Notes: generated by a model not told the origin, from the sequence alone. A stretch of DNA of 64,000 nucleotides from Notospermus geniculatus (GCA_002633025.1 NMRB01000034.1:535201-599200); one strand, 5' to 3'. Counted from the stretch's first letter, positions 22,127 to 34,240 are shown. Translations and numbers: made by a program.

Positions 22127-22433
22127 TACTTTGAAAGTGCCTTATGGTCGTTTCTGTTTCTCTTGACCACCACCGTGGCGTGGTGTTTTTTTTTCAAAGC
22201 TGGAATCTCCTATTTTTGTTCATGCAGCTCAGCTTCAAGCAGCACGCTTCTGACCTCCATACACTCATGGCATTTTCACCCTCATTGTCCCCATTCGTTA
22301 GACATAAACACCATACAGCCTGGACCCCAGCAAAAAGGTAGGGACACTTTTTCGCCCACCCTGTAAATTTTGCGAATTCTCGTAGACATCCCATGCTATC
22401 CACATTTAAAATGCTCCTGTCTCTTATTTTCAG

Positions 22434-23097
22434 ACTAAGTGGCTCTGAGCGTTACGTAGAATCGAAAACATGTCACTTTGGCAGCGTTTTGCGGTTCTCA
22501 AGGCACAGTGGTCGACGGAGGGCCAGGTTACGTCCGATGTCATTGTCTGACCACAGCCAGATAACTATATCAATGTTCGTGCGCATAGAAGGATACACTA
22601 GGAATAGTTACAATCTCATATTATTTAGGGATTCTAAATATATCATAACAATAAGTATTAATCTGCTTTCTTTAGATACCAGGACTTTTCGATCCTTGGC
22701 AGACTCTGACAAATTTAAGGACAGCGATTGGAACAGTAATAAATACTTCTTCACTCTCCTATGTAGGCCTATTACGCGACAGGGTAATCGGCGGAAAGTT
22801 TACCACATGGCAGAGATAGAGCGTTCAGAACAATGGAGATTTCTTGCTGCTACATTTATTATATCAAAGACAAAGGCATGTGCGAATCCTTCATTGTACA
22901 TCGACCATCACAAAACGGACCACAAAACCGTTATCAGAAGGAGGCGATTTCATTGCAGACAGAGAAATGTATTCTACCTTGGAGGACCATTGGTTGGTGA
23001 AGTGTCTAATCTCATTCTATTACCATCGGTTCTGTCTGAAGATGATGTCAGGAATTTATATTGGAAATTACTCTTCAAAGAGGGTTGGTACTATTAA
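22434..23097 (+). CDS. LamG/pentraxin-like domain exon (3' end of a gene)
   Basis: A good acceptor (CTCTTATTTTCAG, ending 22433) opens an exon of 220 codons ending in TAA at 23095-23097; the first base completes a codon begun in an upstream exon. The order of short motifs fits a concanavalin-type jelly roll: QITISMFVRI, then NLILFRDSKYIITI, then W-R-F-L-A-A-T-F, PSLYID, VFYLGGPLVGEVSNLILL, and finally LSEDDVRNLYW, a typical closing helix in LamG and pentraxin domains. Such domains bind glycans or proteins outside the cell. The upstream exons were not found, and nearby PAN-like exons cannot be linked to it by phase. The exon starts 70 bp after the transposon nest at 18278-22363. The reading could continue past the stop only by an alternative donor, for which I see no evidence. 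Secreted or membrane-bound nature is inferred. Confidence 0.6.
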
Positions 23098-23755
23098 TTT
23101 TCAACATTTTATAAATCGCAATTTTTGTACAGGCATTGACTAATGTTTATATACACCTAAGAATGTTGATATCTTTATTACTATTCGTCCAAATTCAATG
23201 GGGTTTTCTGTGTTGAAAAATTCAGTTCTTTCTCCGTCGTGTGCAACCTGGTTCACTGAATCAGCATCATCATTACATTATGTAATAAATGTTTATAAAA
23301 AAGTACCAAAATCAACTCTGTTAGTTTCGTGATGAAATGCAGTTTTTTTCTCGTGGAATGATAAATGATTGTGTCTTGAAGCAATCTGCGGTTTTAGTAT
23401 TCTAAAATTCATCTTGAGTTTTGAGTGAAAAGGTTGATTTATTTCGGAAGCGCACAGCCTCAACTGCAACGCTTGAAATCGTCCCTCTTCAAAGGAACCA
23501 AGCCTGTGGTTGGATAGCCTGGAAGTAGGCTATAACTAATCATACAAAGGCTTAACCAAACCAAAACATCCAATGACCTGGCTCAGAAGTTTCCTTTGAG
23601 GTGGAGAACATCTTTCTACGGGAGGGCCTTTGCTTTCAAATAAATGATGTGTCGTCCGTTACACTGAGTGAACAGATATGAATAATAAATGGCGGTCATT
23701 TGAATTCCAAGGCCCAGGATACAATAGTCGGTGGCAGTAACAAAGAGTCAATGCC
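23098..23755. other. 3' flank of the LamG-like exon, nothing recognised
   Basis: AT-rich sequence with no gene. A likely polyadenylation context is not clear. The short piece CTAAGAATG...ATATCTTTATTA near 23155 has an inverse counterpart near 25610-25650. Confidence 0.5.
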
Positions 23756-24760
23756 GATGATTTACGATGACTTTTTAGCTCAACTCTGTGAGGTGAGCTT
23801 CTCTCATGGTGTGTCGTCCGTCGTCGTTAACACGGGTGGCACGTTTCTAAACCGCTTGGGTTACAAACTTGAAATTTGGTGTACAGGTACCCTATGGTAA
23901 ACACTATCTCTGGACCGAAACTTAGCGCTGCTGCTTGTACACTCTGGCCTGTAGGGGGCGCTTTGTGAAAACCTTCTTTTGGCCGTATCTCCTGAACGCT
24001 GTTAGCTAGAACCACGAAACTTTTATGGTGGGTTCCTCTGATGAGACTACATCACATAAATCCCGGGTTTTTGATTTGACCTACTTTTCAAGGTCACAGA
24101 GGTCAAAGTTCAAAATTCATTGTTTGGTGGCACATTTCATGGCTATTTGACATAGAGTGTTGTGATTTGGTGTGAAGATATATCTAGACACCCTGCACAA
24201 ATGCACCAATTTTCAACCCAATCGGACTTCAAATATGGCCGCCAGAAAGCCATCTTGAAAAATCGACTTTGACCAACATTTGATAAATAGGAGTAAGTAG
24301 GATGTGTTGACCTTGTCAAACTATGTATCTAGGTACCATATAAATATATGGTAAATTTCAGTCAGATTCGACGTCAAATATGGCTGCCAGGGAGCCATCT
24401 TGAAAAATGGACTTCGACCCACACCTCATAAATAGTGGTAGCTAGGATGCTTTAACCGTGCCTAAATATGTGTCTTGGTACTGTCTACTTATATGCCAAA
24501 ATTTCTGTTCGATTGGACTTCAACATGGCTGCCAGGCGGCCATCTTGAAAAATTGACTTTGGCCATATCTCACCGGTAGTAAATGTTACGATGTTTCAAT
24601 GTTGTCTAAATATCTATGCAAGTATCCTGTACATTCGTGCTTAAATTTCAGTCCCAATGAACGTCACGTGTGGCCAGGTGGCTATCTTGAAAAATAAATT
24701 TTTGACATCTGTGACCTAGACAGGAAAGCAGTTTGTTCACAAATACCACTTGTATTCATT
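23756..24760 (+). repeat. Dispersed AGGTCA-rich repeat, plus copy
   Basis: It begins TTTTTAGCTCAACTCTGTGA and contains TAGGGGGCGCTTTGTGAAAA, TTGACCTACTTTTCAAGGTC, CACAGAGGTCAAAG and three GCCATCTTGAAAAAT words. The same order is found on the minus strand at 35370-36350, and its start at 50250-50544. No coding potential. 24761-25786 shows nothing else recognised. Confidence 0.75.
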
Positions 24761-25786
24761 GTATTCAGAAACTGTAAGCTTACTCCTTCTGGGTGCCATC
24801 ACCTGAGTTTATGTCATATTGACTGATAATACTGATCAGATCATAAAAATACTTCTTGGCGTGTTCAGTTTTATCTTATCTGTACTGATCCTTCAACATT
24901 CACCATGAGAGTCACAGACTTATACATGTATCACAGAGGTGAGCACAAAGGCCCTGGCCATTTCATTTAGCCATTGAACTGAATTGAATGAGTGTAATCT
25001 GATATGGTCGGTGGTCATATCTGGTTGTTTAGGTCGTTGTTGATAGCAATTGATGAAGGAATGGGAAGTTATGGGTTTGTATTCAATGAGATTACCTCCA
25101 CCACACGATCGCCTGAGCTGACCATTAAAATTGGCAATATTGAACCTCAACGTAGGTCCCTTGACTTTTTTCAACAATGCTACTACATGTAATGCCATAA
25201 ATAAGCCTCGTGAGGGCGAGGGTTTGTCCCATACAAAGTGAAAAGTGACACTCTCGGACGGGACACTCCATTAGTTCAAAGTAACGCATTTGGGGATGAG
25301 GGGTCATGTCACAAATAACAAAAAACGGCCTAGAATTGGGCCTAAATCCTGCAAGTAAAACCAGAAATTTATCAGAATTTCGCAATTAGAAAGTATCAAA
25401 TCTTCAGCAGGTGTTCTTTCTTCATGTCAGGTCTCCCAGCCATGCATGAATTATTTCATTCTGCCAACAAACAAAAGAGTTGATTTTGGACTTTTTTTCG
25501 GCTGACCATTGCGTAATTACAAAATTATGCAGGTCGGTTATCCAGCATTGTAAAAGATAGAGAAAAGGCTAAAATTTTCGACGTTGATAACCGCATTATA
25601 GACAGACAATTATTAATGAAAATATTAGCATTCTTAGGTGTATATAAACATTAGTCAATGCCTGTACATGTACAGTACATGTAATATAATTGCTTTATAG
25701 CTTTTTGAAAACGAAATTAGACTTCGAACGCAAGCGTACGAGATGCTTTCCCCGAAACTTCGCTCGCTGAATCTGTAGAAAGCCAG

Positions 25787-25921
25787 GGACCTTATTCACG
25801 AAGCCCCCCGCAACTCTACGGAGTAGAGCATTGTCCATTTGCGGGAAACCTATTGTTCGCTATCAGCCTGACAAAGGATTTGGGTACCCTTAAAGGTACG
25901 GGGGCTTTGTGAATAAGGTCC
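25787..25921. mobile_element. Short MITE, 135 bp
   Basis: GGACCTTATTCACGAAGCC at the left end and its near-inverse at the right end form arms of about 22 bp; an inner AAGGGTACC-like pair adds to the hairpin. Confidence 0.75.
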
Positions 25922-25997
25922 AAGACCTCTTCAACTACTAATGTATTGTAGGGAAGCGGATCTAACGGCTCCGACCAACAAAGCACTTGTACATGTA

Positions 25998-26518
25998 CAC
26001 TGGTGGACAGAATTATTAGCACGGTGGCCAGCTTGAAGTTTGCTGTAAGTTTCTGCCTGAATGTAATGAACTCAACTTGTGTTCATATATTGTGGGAAAG
26101 GTCCTTCTTCCCACTTGCTACAATTTCAGTGAATTACATAATCAGTGACAATTATGCAATGAGGTTAATGACAATGGCAATTCTCGCCCTTGTTTATCAA
26201 GCAAATACCCGTTTTTCTTCGTTTTATCTTCATTTTTAATAATAAAGCCTTTAATTACTCATGGTTGATGAAACACCAGTGTTACATAACCATGAAAACA
26301 CATCTGACCAGTTACTGTACGACACAACAAGACATGTGTTTTGAAAATCACTTCAAATTAACAACGATCCACATTGAAAGTGTAGAAATGAAATAAAACA
26401 TGATCAAAAATGTGTTCTAGATTTTATTTAAACCAAAACATGTCTTCTTCTGATTCTTAACAGCCAGAACTATCAAACTTCAAATTGGCCACTGTCCTAA
26501 TATTTCTGTCAACCAGTG
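25998..26518. mobile_element. Tc1/mariner-like MITE, 521 bp
   Basis: The left end CACTGGTGGACAGAATTATT and its imperfect inverse AATATTTCTGTCAACCAGTG are flanked by TA at 25996-25997 and 26519-26520. Arms continue with AACTTCAA-type matches. No transposase frame. 26519-26986 holds nothing recognised. Confidence 0.75.
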
Positions 26519-26986
26519 TACATACACACCCAGATACAGCTTTTCCTTATTGTGTAACATATGCCTATTCTGCTGCCTTCAGTATCCACGGGATGAACTT
26601 GTCACAGACATGGTTATGTTATTTTCTCCTGATATTTCAGACTAATAAGACCATTTTTGCCCGTCAGGGAAAGTTTGTAAAAATAATTACCGGTACGTTG
26701 AAAATATCAAAAATCGGTACGTCAAAAAGTGACGTTCTCGGAGATTACACTGTATTGGATTCAGAATGTGCTTACGTCCTTCGACGTTAGCGTAGTGTAA
26801 AATGTACCATGCTCTGCCGGCAATGTTTTCAATGTGTGCTGAAATCTTGGGCTTGATTCTTTGAGTCATGCATTTTGGGGATCTTTACAAGGCTATGGGA
26901 CCTCTACCTGCACTCTGCTAACACTTTGAAAATAGCGTAAAATTCAATACAGAGGGCTTTAAAGGGCAACGTATTCTTTCCCTGTC

Positions 26987-28281
26987 CAGGGCCGACCGCA
27001 TCGAATCCCAGATAGTGAGACGCGGAGATAGTGCTATCGGCGTACTAACGACAACCCGCTAAAACCAAGGACCCTATCACCGCACAGAACGCGCCGTTAA
27101 GGAGAGTTGACAATAGGCTATCTGCAGATAGGAAATACGAAGTGCCGGGTGCGAGGTTGGCTTATAATCAACCGAAAGCCAGGAAATCTATTTATAACCG
27201 AGTGGCGATACCGCGTGTTTTCTTTGTTCACAATGCATGTTTCTGACGAAATGAATGTGGGTTCGAGAAACCGAACAATGTGATTGGCATTGGCATTGGC
27301 GTTTCGGGGACTGCGAAAACTCGCATCGTCACGAATTACGAGTCACGAAACGATTTCAGGACGTTGATGACGTCATGACGCGGTTTTTTCGTCTCAATCC
27401 ATGATGATCCGACTTTCGGCCTTGTGAACGATGTGACAACATCTCTTTAACACGACGTCATTACCTTACAGAGATATTTCAAGCATTTATTCCAGCGCTA
27501 AAGTGTGACAGGTATATCCAGTTGTCACCTGTGTGCTCAGAAAAGCCCCAAAACATATTTCTTGTAAATGAAAATTATGCAATTCGTAATTCGTAAACTA
27601 CCTAACATTACGAAGATTTACGGCCATCCTTGTCAAGACGCAACGAATTTGCACGTGGTCACGAAAGGGACGCAACGTCATACGTCAGAGTGATGACGTC
27701 ATGGTTGAAACATATTCGTATTTCATAATTCGGAGACGTTGCGGAACCTCCCTATTAGCAGCGTCCCTTACGCAAATCTGCCGTTCTCAATCAATTCATT
27801 TCCAAGCATGGATGTTTGTGTATGACGTGTCAGCACTGGTTCAAGCAAGAATATCAAGCAACTGGATGAATACCGCTTTAGGAAACCGATGACATGCAAA
27901 AAATATCAAAAAATTCGTGATCTAGGACATCTTCGAATAGATTGTGACGAATAAGTTGTCGTCTGTACCTACTAGACATAACTGCTTCATCAGGATCATC
28001 TTCCACAAAGAAATTATCTGCTTCCCCCCGCCACATGTTGTTCCGTGCTGTCTCTATCGGCGCGGTAAAGGTGGTCTGAGCACCTTTAGCGAAATCGCCT
28101 ATCGGGGTCTTAACGGCGGCAGGCCGATAGACTATCGGAGTTTCTATGCGGCCATCGCTATCGGTGGTCTATCGCTATTTTCCTATCGCACATTCTGTGC
28201 GGTCATTTACCGATACTGATGGCGATAAGGCACCGATAGGCTATCTGTACCGCTATCTGGGTTTCGATGCGGTCGGCCCTG
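26987..28281. mobile_element. CAGGGCCGACCGC element, 1.3 kb
   Basis: The ends CAGGGCCGACCGCATCGAA and TTTCGATGCGGTCGGCCCTG are inverse copies, followed inward by CCCAGATAG. The interior has many CTATCGG/CCGATAG words and two TGACGTCA palindromes. The GGCGACCGC/CTATCGG vocabulary recurs in palindromes at 9187-9321, 43204-43300 and 58268-58393, suggesting one MITE superfamily. 28282-29266 holds no recognised feature apart from a GC-rich patch at 28690-28880. Confidence 0.65.
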
Positions 28282-29266
28282 GGCTAAACATACCCACGTT
28301 GATGGAGACCTCTATCGACAATGTTGTTAAACTAGCGCTAATCAACCTCACCCCATGTAGAGTAACTCTCGTTCCTAGGGTATCCACGTGTGCATTGTAT
28401 TGCAATCATAGGGAAGACTACGGTATTGGAGAATGACTATCGACAAAAAAGTGGCAATAACGTGGCCCTTTATAGTGGGAATTATTAAGTTACTGGGATT
28501 CGAATAAAACAACCTTTTTCAATCTGGTTGATTCATTTGATGTTTTTTATTTTGATGGTGAGCGCTACAATTGAGAATTTTGCATTTAATCACTGCTACA
28601 TTGCTCCTCCCCGCAAAACACACAGCTTAAAGAAAAAAAAGAGCTGTAAATACATCTATCTGGATCCAAATTTAAGGTTATTGAAAAAAGTTCTTTTCTG
28701 CTCGCTCAGTCGCCACCGGATTCTGTGGGGGAGGTTCCAAATGAAGTGAATTGTGCAATTACTGGAGGGCAAGAGGGCGAAGATGAGGTTCCGTTGTGAA
28801 AGTTGCTGCGGCGGGTATCGCCCCTGCCTCGGTCGTGGTGGAATTCTTACCGCTGACAATGTGAGGGCGAGCGCCTAACTTCAGCTATTTTTGCCACAAG
28901 CCGTAATTAATATTGTGATTCATGTAGGCTTGATTGCGAGACAGTGATGCGCTAAACTGCAAGAGAGTTTGTCCTGAGTTAATGTCAGTGCGCTTTTAAA
29001 GTCGAGAAACTTGCCGATTAAATTTTGAACCTGGAATCGTGAAACTTTTTCGTAAGAAATGACAATGGGCAAAATGGGGTAAAAAGGCCGGGATGGAATG
29101 CTTCACCGCTGCGTTTAGTTGATTTACAGGATAGTTCAGGAAAAGTTTCTCTGCTCAAGCGATTTTTTATGGGGAACAGGTTGTATGATATTGATTTCTA
29201 TCCTAGTCTAGGCCAAGTAATTAGGCCTATGGGTGAATAGGGCGAAAAAGATTGCTCCTACATAGG

Positions 29267-29350
29267 GTGATTTCAAAGTTGGTTTTAACACCGGTTTTAC
29301 AATGCATTAAAGCATTGTAAAACCGGTATTAAAACCAACTTTGAAATCAC
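29267..29350. repeat. Perfect-type hairpin, 39-bp arms
   Basis: Arms 29267-29305 and 29312-29350 (starting GTGATTTCAAAGTTGG) are inverse with one mismatch, which would be a G-U pair in RNA. The loop is ATTAAA. Either a tiny MITE or a hairpin-RNA precursor; the sequence alone cannot decide. The stretch 29351-29735 has nothing else recognised. Confidence 0.85.
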
Positions 29351-29735
29351 TCATAATCTTACAATGAGGACCATAACCCACTGCTTCAGTAGGTGTCACT
29401 AGTGGTTAAAACTAAGCAAAATGCATGTGACATCCCGGGCCTAATCATTGTCCACACAAAAGAGGTGTATTGCAGCGCATTGCAACCAAAGTTGCACATT
29501 GCAACTTGGGGTGAGCCCTGTAATATAATACCTAAGTACAATTTAAGCATTGCCTTCTTTTGTCAACGCATGGTTAATTCTACCCTGAAATAAGAGCGGT
29601 GAGCTTGACCTATTTCCGTACGTAATTCCATATTATAATTCTCTGTCACCCATATAACCACTTGTTGTTTAAATCTGGTTTTGAGTGGAGATTACGGTGA
29701 TGGTAGTGAAACCTTATTTCGTGAGCAGGTGTAGT

Positions 29736-31330
29736 AGATGATATACTCCCCTGACGGTATAGTCCGGGGACTATATGTCCCAGTTATTATAGTCCGGGGG
29801 TCATCCAACACTAGGGACCATAGTCCGGCGGACTATCATCACTGGGTATCACAGTCCTGGCACCAGGAATAATTGTCCGGGGTGGACTATGGTACCTGGG
29901 GCGGTTCCCAGTGATGAATGTCCTATAGAGTCTTTGCAATGGGCAGCCATTGGAGGACAGCAATAGAAGTTTACTATAGTTGTTCTTCCAACATGGCTAC
30001 CAAACGCATTGTTTTCGTCCAACATGGCTGTCCATTTGAAAGCCCCTGCAGGTGAAAGCAGGGAAAAGTGAGTGTGTTAACCCGACAATGAATAAACAAA
30101 AAGAAACAGGTTTGAAGATAATGCAGCTATTGGATTTGTTGATGCAATTTACTCGTCGACGTACAGTTTCAATCGACATGCATTGACCCAGGGCTGCTAG
30201 ATACAAACATGTCCATTTTTCGCTAGTACATGTTCCGTTGTCGGATGTTTTCAATGCTACATGAATATGGATGGGCCTTTGTGAACTTTGACTACTCGGT
30301 ACCAAAGATCTCCCCTCCAACTGAAATACATGTACACATGTTGATAAATCATGTCTAAATTTCATTGGGGACATTTGAAATCAAAATGCCACATGAACAC
30401 TAATGTCCATCATCAGATACTACAGAAGTATCATTTGTCTTCATGTGAGAAGAACGATCAGGGTCAATAGTCTGCCAGACTATCACATCTAGGGAAGGAA
30501 GTCCAATGGACAAACGTCCCTGGGAATAATGGTCTGCGGACCATATCCCCCGAGGATATAGTCCGACGGACATTCATCCCTAGGAGTAGTTGTCCACGGG
30601 ACTATAATTTCATGACAAAATAGTCCGCCGGACTGCAATCACTTTACAGCGTCTGGGGGACCATGTCTCCCGCATCATATAACTGCCACGGACAAATATT
30701 TGAAATGATACAAAAAATTCCTTAGTTTCTTGCCGCCGTTCATCTGATGCTCTGTTTCTAGTTATCTGAGCATGCCTCGTACTTGTTCTCGGTAAGGTAA
30801 GAATATCTGGCTTGGGTCAACTGTGAGCTTGCGTTTTCTAGCCTGTGAAGTGACTTTGTCAATGGAACACAAGCTCGGTTATGGGGGAAAATTTTATGTA
30901 ACACCCTTTGGCCAGCTGGACGTTAAATTGCAAAAAGAAAAAAAAAGGATCAGCACGGGGATCGACCTCGGAGCATTCCACGCAGTAGACCTCTGCCGTT
31001 CCACTACACCACAAAGGCGGTTGACGGCGGTGTTGGTTTTCAACCACATTTTATACTTGAAAATGAATTGAATTGTCATACAATAAAAAGAATTCATGAC
31101 TGAACGGACTTTATTATCAGGGGGACCACGATTACTGTCACTGCTGTGACAGGTGATATAGTCCTATAGGGAATATAGTCCGCTTTCACCTCTTATGAAG
31201 GCTAGGAATAGTAGTCCGGTCAGGACATTTATCCCTGGGGACAGGGGTCCTCCGGACCCCTGTCCCTAGTGGCCATGGTCCCCCGGACCATGGCCCCTGG
31301 CGGACTATATCGCCTGTCACACCGGTGATA
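29736..31330. repeat. GGAC/GTCC-rich degenerate repeat field
   Basis: Two arrays (29736-29910 and 30450-30680, with more at 31100-31330) of diverged units such as ATAGTCCGCCGGACT and GGGGACTATATGTCCC. Many units are themselves palindromic. Between the arrays lies a tRNA-like unit (30948-31020). A similar but distinct field occupies 33640-34240. Confidence 0.6.
30948..31020 (-). pseudogene. tRNA-like Pol III unit
   Basis: Minus strand: A-box-like TGGTGTAGTGGA, B-box-like AGGTCGATCCCC, then a T9-type run (30937-30946 on the other strand). It parallels the units at 3741-3812 and 56931-57000. The cloverleaf stems are poor and no anticodon can be assigned. Confidence 0.5.
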
Positions 31331-31626
31331 GACTGGCGCGTCCTGCCAGTCAGATTCTTCGGTGTGTTTTGGTCCGTGTTACCGTCTCCCTGATTGGTTG
31401 AACGCCTTCCCGACTGTTGCTTGCACGCCAGTCTGTCACCGCCTTTACCCTGTACTCCGGAACAGACAGTTTGTAATTTTCACCTGGGAATAATACCTAT
31501 TTGATGCAGTTTTTTAGAAATATTTTTGATACGGAGCACTGGGGAAAAATTTAATTTTCTTGTATGGTGCTTCCCAAACTCAAAATTTTCTTGGAAAAAA
31601 TAAAGTTTGTCATTTGTTCACTCCAG

Positions 31627-31961
31627 GTTTCTTTTTCCATACGAATAGCACAACAGCAGGCAATGATGTCAAAGTGAGAGATCAGATGAGTACCGGTACA
31701 TTGATTGTGTTTAAGGCCTTCTCGGAGTTGTATTGTATGAAAGAATGTGCCAAGACGTACGAAACTGACGGATATTTTATTTGTACAGATAGCTGTTTCG
31801 ATGAGACGACAATGAATTGCTTGATGTGGACAAATAACTGTACCATTAACTATCTTACATCACCTAAAAGGCAGACGTGTTTTTCTAATGGCAACAAGAT
31901 TCCAAAAATGTGTAACCCTGAATCATGGAAACAGATACATTGCAAAGCACAAATGTTCTAA
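31627..31961 (+). CDS. Cysteine-rich exon, PAN/Apple-like (last exon)
   Basis: A likely acceptor (TTTGTTCACTCCAG, ending 31626) precedes about 111 codons that end at TAA 31959-31961. The exon is rich in cysteines, with the order C-x3-C, C-x3-C, C and C (SELYCMKECAKT, FICTDSCFDE, NCLMWTNNC, then RQTC, KMC and IHC). Residues VFKAFSELYCMKECAKTYE resemble the helix-bearing core of PAN/Apple modules, which bind proteins or sugars outside the cell. The match is by pattern only, and the phase and upstream exon are not established. The first exon at 57447 also carries an Apple-like module but is 25 kb away downstream, so it belongs to another gene. An alternative is a non-functional exon fragment, since both sides are repeat-rich. 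Confidence 0.4.
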
Positions 31962-32125
31962 AATGTTCGGCAGAGGTGTGGAGAAATGTCGGTAGAATCA
32001 TAAGCACCAGTCGCGTCGTAAAATCTAAAACAGAAATCAATCAAACCGCTTTGATTTTCGGCAACTTGTGGCAACTCGTGGTCACCACAGAATTTCCGTG
32101 GTGAGTGGTCGTTGCCGGTGTGACA

Positions 32126-32478
32126 AAGAAATCAAAGTCTCCTAGGAATCAATGTCCAGTCGTATTGTTCAGCGAGGGATTAGAATATATGGTATGGAGA
32201 CCATGACCATTTTATTATCAGCAGGCTATTGTTTGGCGGACTTGCATTCCTAGGACGTTGATTCCTGTAACACCTGCCACAGCAAACTTGGCCATTTTCG
32301 TGGCGACCACGAGAATTGTCCGTATGAGCAACGGAAGTGGTGACGTGTGCTGCAGGCTAAGAGACTCGACAGGCAGCCTGGGAGGCAGCTTGCTAATAGA
32401 CTAATCTTAGTATACAGCAACTACTCAATAGATGGCGCCAGCAACCGAGAAATTATTAACTTGGGCCCACCTGGACAC
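32126..32478 (+). repeat. 353-bp duplicated segment, copy 1
   Basis: Matches 46351-46703 over 353 bp without gaps; I count five substitutions. It contains GATGGCGCCAGCAACC and ACTTGGGCCCAC near its end. The flanks differ outside the match. No coding content is evident. Confidence 0.85.
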
Positions 32479-32740
32479 ACACAGGTTATTTATCCAACTT
32501 CTCAGTCTATCCATCTCAACACAAGTTGGACAGAGAATTCCAACCACATTCGCTCAGGGACGCCCCAGCCTTCACAGTTTATTTATAGCAAAGGCACTTA
32601 ATGTTTACCTGATACGACCAACACTAACTACTTTAATTACTGCCGCACGCTGGAGTCACAGTATCGGTATGCATGCTCTGTAAACAATAGTGACAACAAG
32701 AAGCTCAGCTACTCTTTAATGGGGGGGGGGGGGGGGGGTA

Positions 32741-32806
32741 NNNNNNNNNNNNNNNNNNNNNNNNNNNNNNNNNNNNNNNNNNNNNNNNNNNNNNNNNNNN
32801 NNNNNN
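32741..32806. other. Assembly gap (N)
   Basis: 66 unknown bases preceded by an 18-base poly-G tract, which probably caused the break. 32807-33639 holds no recognised gene. Confidence 0.95.
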
Positions 32807-33639
32807 GGGGGCTAACTGTGCAGGAGTTGTGATGTAGACCTATTTTGTGATGCGTAAAACGCATCACTATGACAAAACCCCCGCGTTTAATGTGGTCTTT
32901 CTGTGGCAGTTCTGCATGGCTGTAATAGTGGCAGGCTTGTTGTACTTGACTCGATGACTCGATGGCGCGATGACTCGAAGGCGCGAAGAAGGCCACTTAA
33001 ATTTCCTGTATATTGATGGATGCATGCCTTATTTTAAATCGAGTTCCACTTCAAAACACTGGGTTACGATGCAACATTTTAGGAAGATGAAATAAGCCAC
33101 CTCTGGCATCTATACTATAAAAGGCAAAGTGCGATTCTTTGTCCGCTATGCACTGAAAACCGGTGGTATTTAGTGCATAACGGTCATGTCCAACGGATAG
33201 GGTATCACTCATAGGTGGTTTTGCACAAAAAATAAGTGCAACTTTTGGCCTGCAAAGTGTGGTTTTAAGGCATTTTTCTTTATGGGAACTTCCCAAGTTT
33301 ATTTAAAGCTGAAGGGGAATTCCAATGACCTACTTATAATAAACAGCGGCTGATAAGCAGATACACGGTACAGATAGGACTCATGTGAGCTTACAACTGT
33401 AGAGCAAAATACTCAGAGCAAAATACTCAGTGTGACATGGGGAAGGTATCAGGAGGACATTTTCACTTCGGACATTTGACCCTGGATTTTGCCCCCTCCC
33501 CCACATTTAGCACTGTATGACCTCTATATGTATGTCGTTTTCACTCCGAAGTTTTCCTCCTGAAACACCGCTTAGCTATTCTTCACTATTCGGGATTTCT
33601 ACGGCAGTACTCTGCGTAATGGATTAGGCCTACTCCCTG

Positions 33640-34240
33640 CCTGGATGGCATCACCAGTATCCGGACATTCACCCCGCAGGCCCCCTCCCGACATAGGACT
33701 TCCACCCCTAGGACATCTACCCCTAGACATTTACCCCCGTAGGACTTTTGCCCCACTAGGACATCTATCCCCAGACGGAAGTCCTATGGGGGATGTGCAG
33801 GGGGATGTCCTGTGGGAGTAAATGTCCGGAGGCACAAATCTAGGGGAAAATGTCCTAGAATCGGCACCACCCCTACCCGTCCTGGGGAACGTTCACTGGT
33901 CATTTGCGTGATTCAGTCCATTATTGGAAGGCTTTCCGCTGAAAAATTACTAAGAGCCATAATATTCAAGGACTTCCACCCCTAGGATGTCTGCCCCCCC
34001 CCCCGACATCTACCGCCCCCCCCCCCGGACATTTACCCCATAGGACTTCGGCCCCACTAGGACATCTAGCCCCAGACAGAAAGACTATGGGGAATGTCCG
34101 GGTGGCAGAATGATGTTCGGGGGGGGGGCAATACATGTACATGTATATGGGGATAAATGTCCGGGGGGGGGGCAAACTCTAGGGGCAAATATCTGGGGGT
34201 AAATGTCCTATAATCGGCACCACCCCTACCCGTCCGGGGC
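33640..34240. repeat. CCCC(T)AGGACAT-type degenerate repeat field
   Basis: Diverged units such as CCCCTAGGACATCTACCCC and, inverted, GGGGGATGT and GGGGTAAATGTCC. Left and right halves are inverse in sense, so the field could fold. It includes several C/G homopolymers of 9-12 bases. Confidence 0.6.

Larger units (their letters stand above)
18278..22363. mobile_element. Outer terminal-repeat pair enclosing nested elements
   Basis: CAGGGTGGGCAAAAAAGTGT at 18278 and its near-inverse ending at 22363 (ACACTTTTTCGCCCACCCTG) are 4.1 kb apart. The enclosed DNA contains at least three other elements (18887-20441, 20444-21729, 21732-22126), which account for most of the length. The original element was therefore probably about 1 kb. 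The stretches 18300-18885 and 22127-22340 are what remains of its body, and I see no transposase in them. Confidence 0.55.

Noticed and set aside
22844-23143. Second frame overlapping the LamG-like exon
   Set aside because: Out of frame with the exon that has the domain motifs and a proper splice site.
29736-34240. CRISPR-like look of repeated short units
   Set aside because: Units are diverged palindromes without constant repeat length or spacers, and the genome is eukaryotic.
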